NCBI GenBank assembly: GCA_011772275.1
Contig: WVZU01000039.1
Coordinates: 17,166-35,050, forward strand
Length of the DNA: 17,885 nucleotides
Reading direction: 5' to 3'
Source of the DNA: Planctomycetales bacterium
GTDB lineage: Bacteria > Planctomycetota > Planctomycetia > Pirellulales > UBA7805
How positions within the stretch are numbered: position 1 is the stretch's first letter; each line of letters starts with the position of its first letter. A program made the translations under genes and the position numbers. The notes below the pieces were generated by a model. It was not told the origin of the DNA. It was given only the letters and a program-made list of their open reading frames with translations, and made no database searches. Shown here piece after piece: positions 14,259 through 17,885 of the stretch.

Positions 14259-16949
14259 TCAATGATCGACCGGGTCGGAGGCCTGCGGCGCGTCTGCGGG
14301 GGTGTTGGCGGACACTTCTTCGACCGTGTGCAACAGCTGACTGCAAATTTCTTCCAGGCGGGTCGCCGATTCGATCTTGGCCCCGGCCGAATCGGTGACG
14401 TAAAAGACGTCGACGACCTGGTCCAGCTGGGTGCCGATTTTGGCGGTGGTGACAGATAGTCCCTGGTCGTGCAGCTTGCGAGCAATCGCGTACAACAGAC
14501 CGGTCCTGTTGGGAGCAAAAATTTGCAGGATGGTCGCATCGTGAGAAGTGGTGTTGTCATACACCACGCGGACCGGAAGGGGGGACAACGTTGAGGCAGT
14601 TGGGCGGTTGGCTTGCCACCGTTGGCGAAAACGAGGTACGCCGTCACCGGTGCGGAGAGCGGCCACCAGGCCGTCCGCGATTTGATCGATCCGCTCGGCA
14701 GTCGGGCGACTGGCATATTCGGCATCCACAACGTGAAAGCGGTCCAGCACCAGGCCATGCGCCAGGGTATTGATCTGGGCAGAGAGGATTTCCAGTCCTG
14801 CGCCGGTCAGGGCGCCGGTCAGCTTGTGGAAGATGCCCGTGCAGATCGATTCGTAAGTGCAGACCACGAACTCCAAAAAACCGTGATCGCCGCAGACCTC
14901 GCCCCATGCCAGGGCCTCGCCGGTTGCCAGCCCGTGAGCCTGCTGCAGCGTGGCGGCGATCGTTTCCGGCGGGGTTCCCCGCAGGTAGGCGGGCGGCAGG
15001 GCGGCGACCTGATCGGCGTACCAGGCCTGATCGGGTTCGAATTTCAGCTGGGCCGTGACCATGCGGCGACAACGCACCAGTTCCTCCCGGCTGCTGCGCA
15101 GCGGATCTTCGCTGGAGAGACGTTCCATCGTCCGTTGAAACAGTTGGGTCAGCAGCTGCACTTTCCAGTCATTCAGCACGCCGGGTCCTACCGAGGCCAG
15201 GTCAGCCGCCGAGAGGATGTACAACATTCGCAGGACGTCTGGCGACCCGACTTCCAGCACCAGCTGCAATACGACCTGTTCGTCGTTGATGTCCCGCCAC
15301 AAGGCGAGGTGTGTCATCAGGAGATGTTTGTGGACCAGGAACTGTAGCTGTTCCCGTTCGTGGGTGGGCAACCCCAGCCGTTCTGCCGTTTCCGCGGCGA
15401 TCCGCCGACCGACCTCGCTGTGATCCTCGGTATAGCCTTTGCCCAGATCGTGCAACAGCACTGCCAGATGCAACACGTGTTTGTTTTGGATCGCACCGTA
15501 GACTTCACCCAAAGGCCCGTCGTCGCGAGCGAACGACGTGGCAGATTCCAAGGTTCTCAGGCAATGTTCGTCCACCGTGTACTTATGGTACTCGTTAAAC
15601 TGCAGCAACCCGCGCGCTCGACGAAAGGCCGGGATAAACTTTTCCAGCACCTGCAATTCGTGCAGGCGATTCAGGATGCGGAACAATTGGGGGGGGCGGG
15701 AGAGGAGCGACAAAAAGCGGTTGGCCGTTTCCGGGGAGATCTCCGCGGGCGCTCGTGCCGCCGCTTCCCGCACCGCTTCCCACGTTTCATGCCCGATCCG
15801 TTTGTCGTATTGCGTAGCCAGCTCGGCCAGCCGCAACGCTTCGCCAAAATCATTCCGCAGTTTCCGCAGGCCGTAGGGGGTGGCCACGATCCGATACGGG
15901 CCAACTCGATATTCTTTATCCAGGCGGTGGCTCAACAAAGTACCCACCAGGCCGGCCACCCATAAAGGACGATCGGCGTTCGCGCGGAACCGAGCCGAAA
16001 TGTAGCGGACATTTCGCGTGTAGCGGAAATATTCCTGCATGAACTGTTCCACAGGCAGCAGGCCGTCCTGGTGCGTAAAGCCAAACAGCTCGGCCAATCG
16101 CATTTGTTCGGCTCGGTTCAGCCGATCCTGTACTTTGCCGGCTTGGAAATGCAATTCATTACGAATCCGTAACAGGTATTCAGTGGCCCCCCGCAGCTTG
16201 TCCCGTTCGTCCTGGCTCAGCGCCCCAACCAAAAATAGCCCGTCGGGATCGGTCGTGCCGTAGCAGCAGAAGCCGATCCAACGCACGAGTTGGATGTCGC
16301 GGAGGCCGCCGCGCGAACGTTTGACATTCGGTTCCAGCAGGTAGACCGTTTCGCCGTATTGCTGCCGTTCCTCACGCCGTTCGGCGTCGATCAGCGGTAG
16401 CAGAAATTTGGCGCGACGCGCTGCGGTCACGGAGAGCCTTTTGAGGAACTTGCGCGTGATCTCCTCCTCGCCGGCCAGATGTCGTGCGTCGGTCAAAGAG
16501 GTGAGGATTTGGGGATCTTGTCGAGCCAGGCGGATAGCCTCCTGGGGCGTACGAACGCTCTGCCCCAGGATCATCCGGGTATCGCAAATGTCGCGCACCA
16601 GGCGTTCTGCCAGACGGGCGATCTGGCGGTGGACCGTCGGACGGTAGAGGATCATCAGGTCGACGTCGCTGAAGGGTGCCATCTCGCGGCGGCCGTAGCC
16701 GGCGTGGGCTACCAGGGCGACATGTTTCTCCACCATCTCTCGCTGTTCGGCCCCCGGCGGCCCGTACAGTTCCTCCAGCGCCAGTTGAAACAGCTGCAGC
16801 ACGACCGTGTCGACCAGCTCGGTCAGCCGGGCACAGACCTGGATACCAGGCGAACCCTGCTGGTGTTGCTGCCGCAGCAGGTTGCGGCCCCGCTGGAGTT
16901 GCTGTTGAGCGGCAAGTACGGCGGATCGTAAATTCGTGCCGGATTCCAT
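14259..16949 (-). CDS. glnD: Bifunctional uridylyltransferase/uridylyl-removing enzyme
   Basis: The 896-residue enzyme has the family's normal length. GlnD adds UMP to PII when nitrogen is scarce and removes it when glutamine is plentiful. The nucleotidyltransferase motif is GYGRREMAPFSDVDLMIL (84-101, with D95 and D97), followed by the conserved EPNVKRSRGGLRDIQ (206-220). The HD domain that removes UMP shows VDEHCLR (459-465), LLHDLGKG (498-505, H500/D501) and H510. Two C-terminal ACT domains, which sense glutamine, begin near EFVVCTYESICTGIF (693-707) and TILQIFAPNRTGLLY (806-820). All key residues I can check are present. The start is the ATG 16949; no strong ribosome site precedes it. It lies 111 bp downstream of the PII gene on the same strand, with its own promoter candidate in between. 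Confidence 0.96.
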   Translation of the reverse strand: MESGTNLRSAVLAAQQQLQRGRNLLRQQHQQGSPGIQVCARLTELVDTVVLQLFQLALEELYGPPGAEQREMVEKHVALVAHAGYGRREMAPFSDVDLMILYRPTVHRQIARLAERLVRDICDTRMILGQSVRTPQEAIRLARQDPQILTSLTDARHLAGEEEITRKFLKRLSVTAARRAKFLLPLIDAERREERQQYGETVYLLEPNVKRSRGGLRDIQLVRWIGFCCYGTTDPDGLFLVGALSQDERDKLRGATEYLLRIRNELHFQAGKVQDRLNRAEQMRLAELFGFTHQDGLLPVEQFMQEYFRYTRNVRYISARFRANADRPLWVAGLVGTLLSHRLDKEYRVGPYRIVATPYGLRKLRNDFGEALRLAELATQYDKRIGHETWEAVREAAARAPAEISPETANRFLSLLSRPPQLFRILNRLHELQVLEKFIPAFRRARGLLQFNEYHKYTVDEHCLRTLESATSFARDDGPLGEVYGAIQNKHVLHLAVLLHDLGKGYTEDHSEVGRRIAAETAERLGLPTHEREQLQFLVHKHLLMTHLALWRDINDEQVVLQLVLEVGSPDVLRMLYILSAADLASVGPGVLNDWKVQLLTQLFQRTMERLSSEDPLRSSREELVRCRRMVTAQLKFEPDQAWYADQVAALPPAYLRGTPPETIAATLQQAHGLATGEALAWGEVCGDHGFLEFVVCTYESICTGIFHKLTGALTGAGLEILSAQINTLAHGLVLDRFHVVDAEYASRPTAERIDQIADGLVAALRTGDGVPRFRQRWQANRPTASTLSPLPVRVVYDNTTSHDATILQIFAPNRTGLLYAIARKLHDQGLSVTTAKIGTQLDQVVDVFYVTDSAGAKIESATRLEEICSQLLHTVEEVSANTPADAPQASDPVDH

Positions 16950-17035
16950 CGGGAAGATCGGGAGAGAAAGCCCTGGGTCCAGAAGACGGCGGGCGCTGGG
17001 GGCAGCCTCCGTGCATACCCTGAGCGCCCGCCTAT

Positions 17036-17041
17036 ATTATA
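17036..17041 (-). promoter_or_regulatory. -10 box of a probable glnD promoter
   Basis: On the minus strand TATAAT is a perfect -10 hexamer; 17 nt upstream is CTGATT, a weak -35 that reaches into the end of the PII gene. Transcription would start near 17030, about 80 nt before the glnD ATG. The -10 sits in the loop of a CCCGC/GCGGG inverted repeat. Confidence 0.45.
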
Positions 17042-17060
17042 GACCGCGGGGTGAGATGAA

Positions 17061-17427
<367 letters not shown>

Positions 17428-17430
17428 TAA

Positions 17431-17885
17431 CTAAACAAAGATGTAACCTTCTTCCCCGTGTTGGGTCAGGTCCAGCCCTTGAACTTCGTCTTCCTGGGAT
17501 ACGCGGAGGCCCATGATGGCATCCAGTACCTTGAGGATGATAAATGTCGCCACGAGGGCAAACACCCAGGTCACGACGACGGCCACGACCTGGCCGATCA
17601 GAATCCGCGTTTCGCCCTCGATCAATCCCAGCGGCCGGCCGTTATCGATATCCCAGCAGGCACGGGTGGCGAAGACGCCGGTCAACACGGCGCCCAGGGT
17701 GCCCCCCACCGCGTGGACCCCGAAGGCGTCCAGCGAGTCGTCGTACCCAAAGCTGCTCTTCACCGCCCCGCAGGCAAAGTAGCAGACGACGCCAGCCGCG
17801 GCCCCCATGATCAAGGCCGGCATGGGGTTTACAAAGCCGGCGGCGGGCGTGATGCAGACCAGGCCCGCCACGGCGCCCGAGGCCG
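17431..17885 (-). CDS. amtB: Ammonium transporter AmtB, C-terminal part
   Basis: The frame is open to the window edge (reading ASGAVAGLVCITPAAGFVNP), so the 5' part lies outside; the GTG at 17871 is an internal Val codon, not a start. The visible 151 residues cover the last membrane helices of the Amt/Mep/Rh family: AGLVCITPAAGFV, DSLDAFGVHAVGGTLGAVLTGVFA (with the conserved pore histidine in GVHAVGG) and a final helix near VVAVVVTWVFALVATFIILK. The cytoplasmic tail GLRVSQEDEVQGLDLTQHG and the ending GEEGY are typical of Amt proteins and form the surface that PII (GlnK) contacts. The protein carries ammonium across the inner membrane and is co-transcribed with the PII gene. Confidence 0.95.
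   Translation of the reverse strand, partial: ASGAVAGLVCITPAAGFVNPMPALIMGAAAGVVCYFACGAVKSSFGYDDSLDAFGVHAVGGTLGAVLTGVFATRACWDIDNGRPLGLIEGETRILIGQVVAVVVTWVFALVATFIILKVLDAIMGLRVSQEDEVQGLDLTQHGEEGYIFV

Noticed and set aside
13976..14398. A 140-codon + strand frame between the DUF1570 gene and glnD
   Set aside because: It runs antisense into the end of glnD, has no ribosome site and no recognisable domain.

Overview
The window is GC-rich, densely packed bacterial DNA carrying protein genes only; I see no tRNA, rRNA, CRISPR array or transposase. Several traits point to a planctomycete of the Pirellulales type: an RDD/SpoIIM/DUF4129/DUF4350/MoxR/DUF58 operon, an N-terminal CxxC...CxxC zinc ribbon fused to the MoxR ATPase, a DUF1570-type secreted HExxH protein, a Tat-exported DUF3500 protein, and LL-diaminopimelate aminotransferase (DapL). 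This placement rests on family knowledge and gene content, not on a phylogenetic marker.

Region 1 (1-7364, + strand) is one tightly coupled operon of seven genes. In order it encodes an RDD membrane protein (5' end cut by the window), a SpoIIM/DUF95 membrane protein, a five-segment membrane protein, a DUF4129 protein, a DUF4350 lipoprotein, a MoxR AAA+ ATPase with a zinc ribbon, and a DUF58 protein. Four junctions are overlaps, one is a 0-nt junction and one is an 8-nt gap. The set looks like a membrane complex: a cytoplasmic MoxR ATPase paired with a DUF58 (vWA-like) partner and several envelope proteins. The function of such clusters is largely unknown, so this is the best candidate for an undescribed system here.

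Region 2 (7365-10334) has a 380-bp gap without a convincing gene, then on the - strand an acidic six-repeat TPR-like lipoprotein and dapL (lysine/peptidoglycan precursor synthesis). Just upstream of dapL lies an exact 17-bp tandem duplication carrying a Shine-Dalgarno-like stretch and an ATG. Beyond it is a structured intergenic element with 9-bp inverted ends, followed by a promoter candidate inside a strong hairpin.

Region 3 (10335-13871, + strand) holds a cytoplasmic BtuF-like (cobalamin-binding-type) protein, a Tat-exported DUF3500 protein with an extended -10 promoter overlapping the previous stop codon, and a secreted DUF1570-type metallopeptidase-like protein that overlaps the DUF3500 gene by 1 nt.

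Region 4 (13872-17885, - strand) is a nitrogen-sensing locus transcribed right to left: amtB (ammonium transporter, cut by the window end), a PII protein with uridylylation tyrosine Y51, and glnD, the uridylyltransferase/uridylyl-removing enzyme that acts on PII. The transporter, its PII regulator and the enzyme that modifies PII are therefore adjacent. Between the two convergent blocks (13872-14258) is a probable terminator hairpin and no gene.
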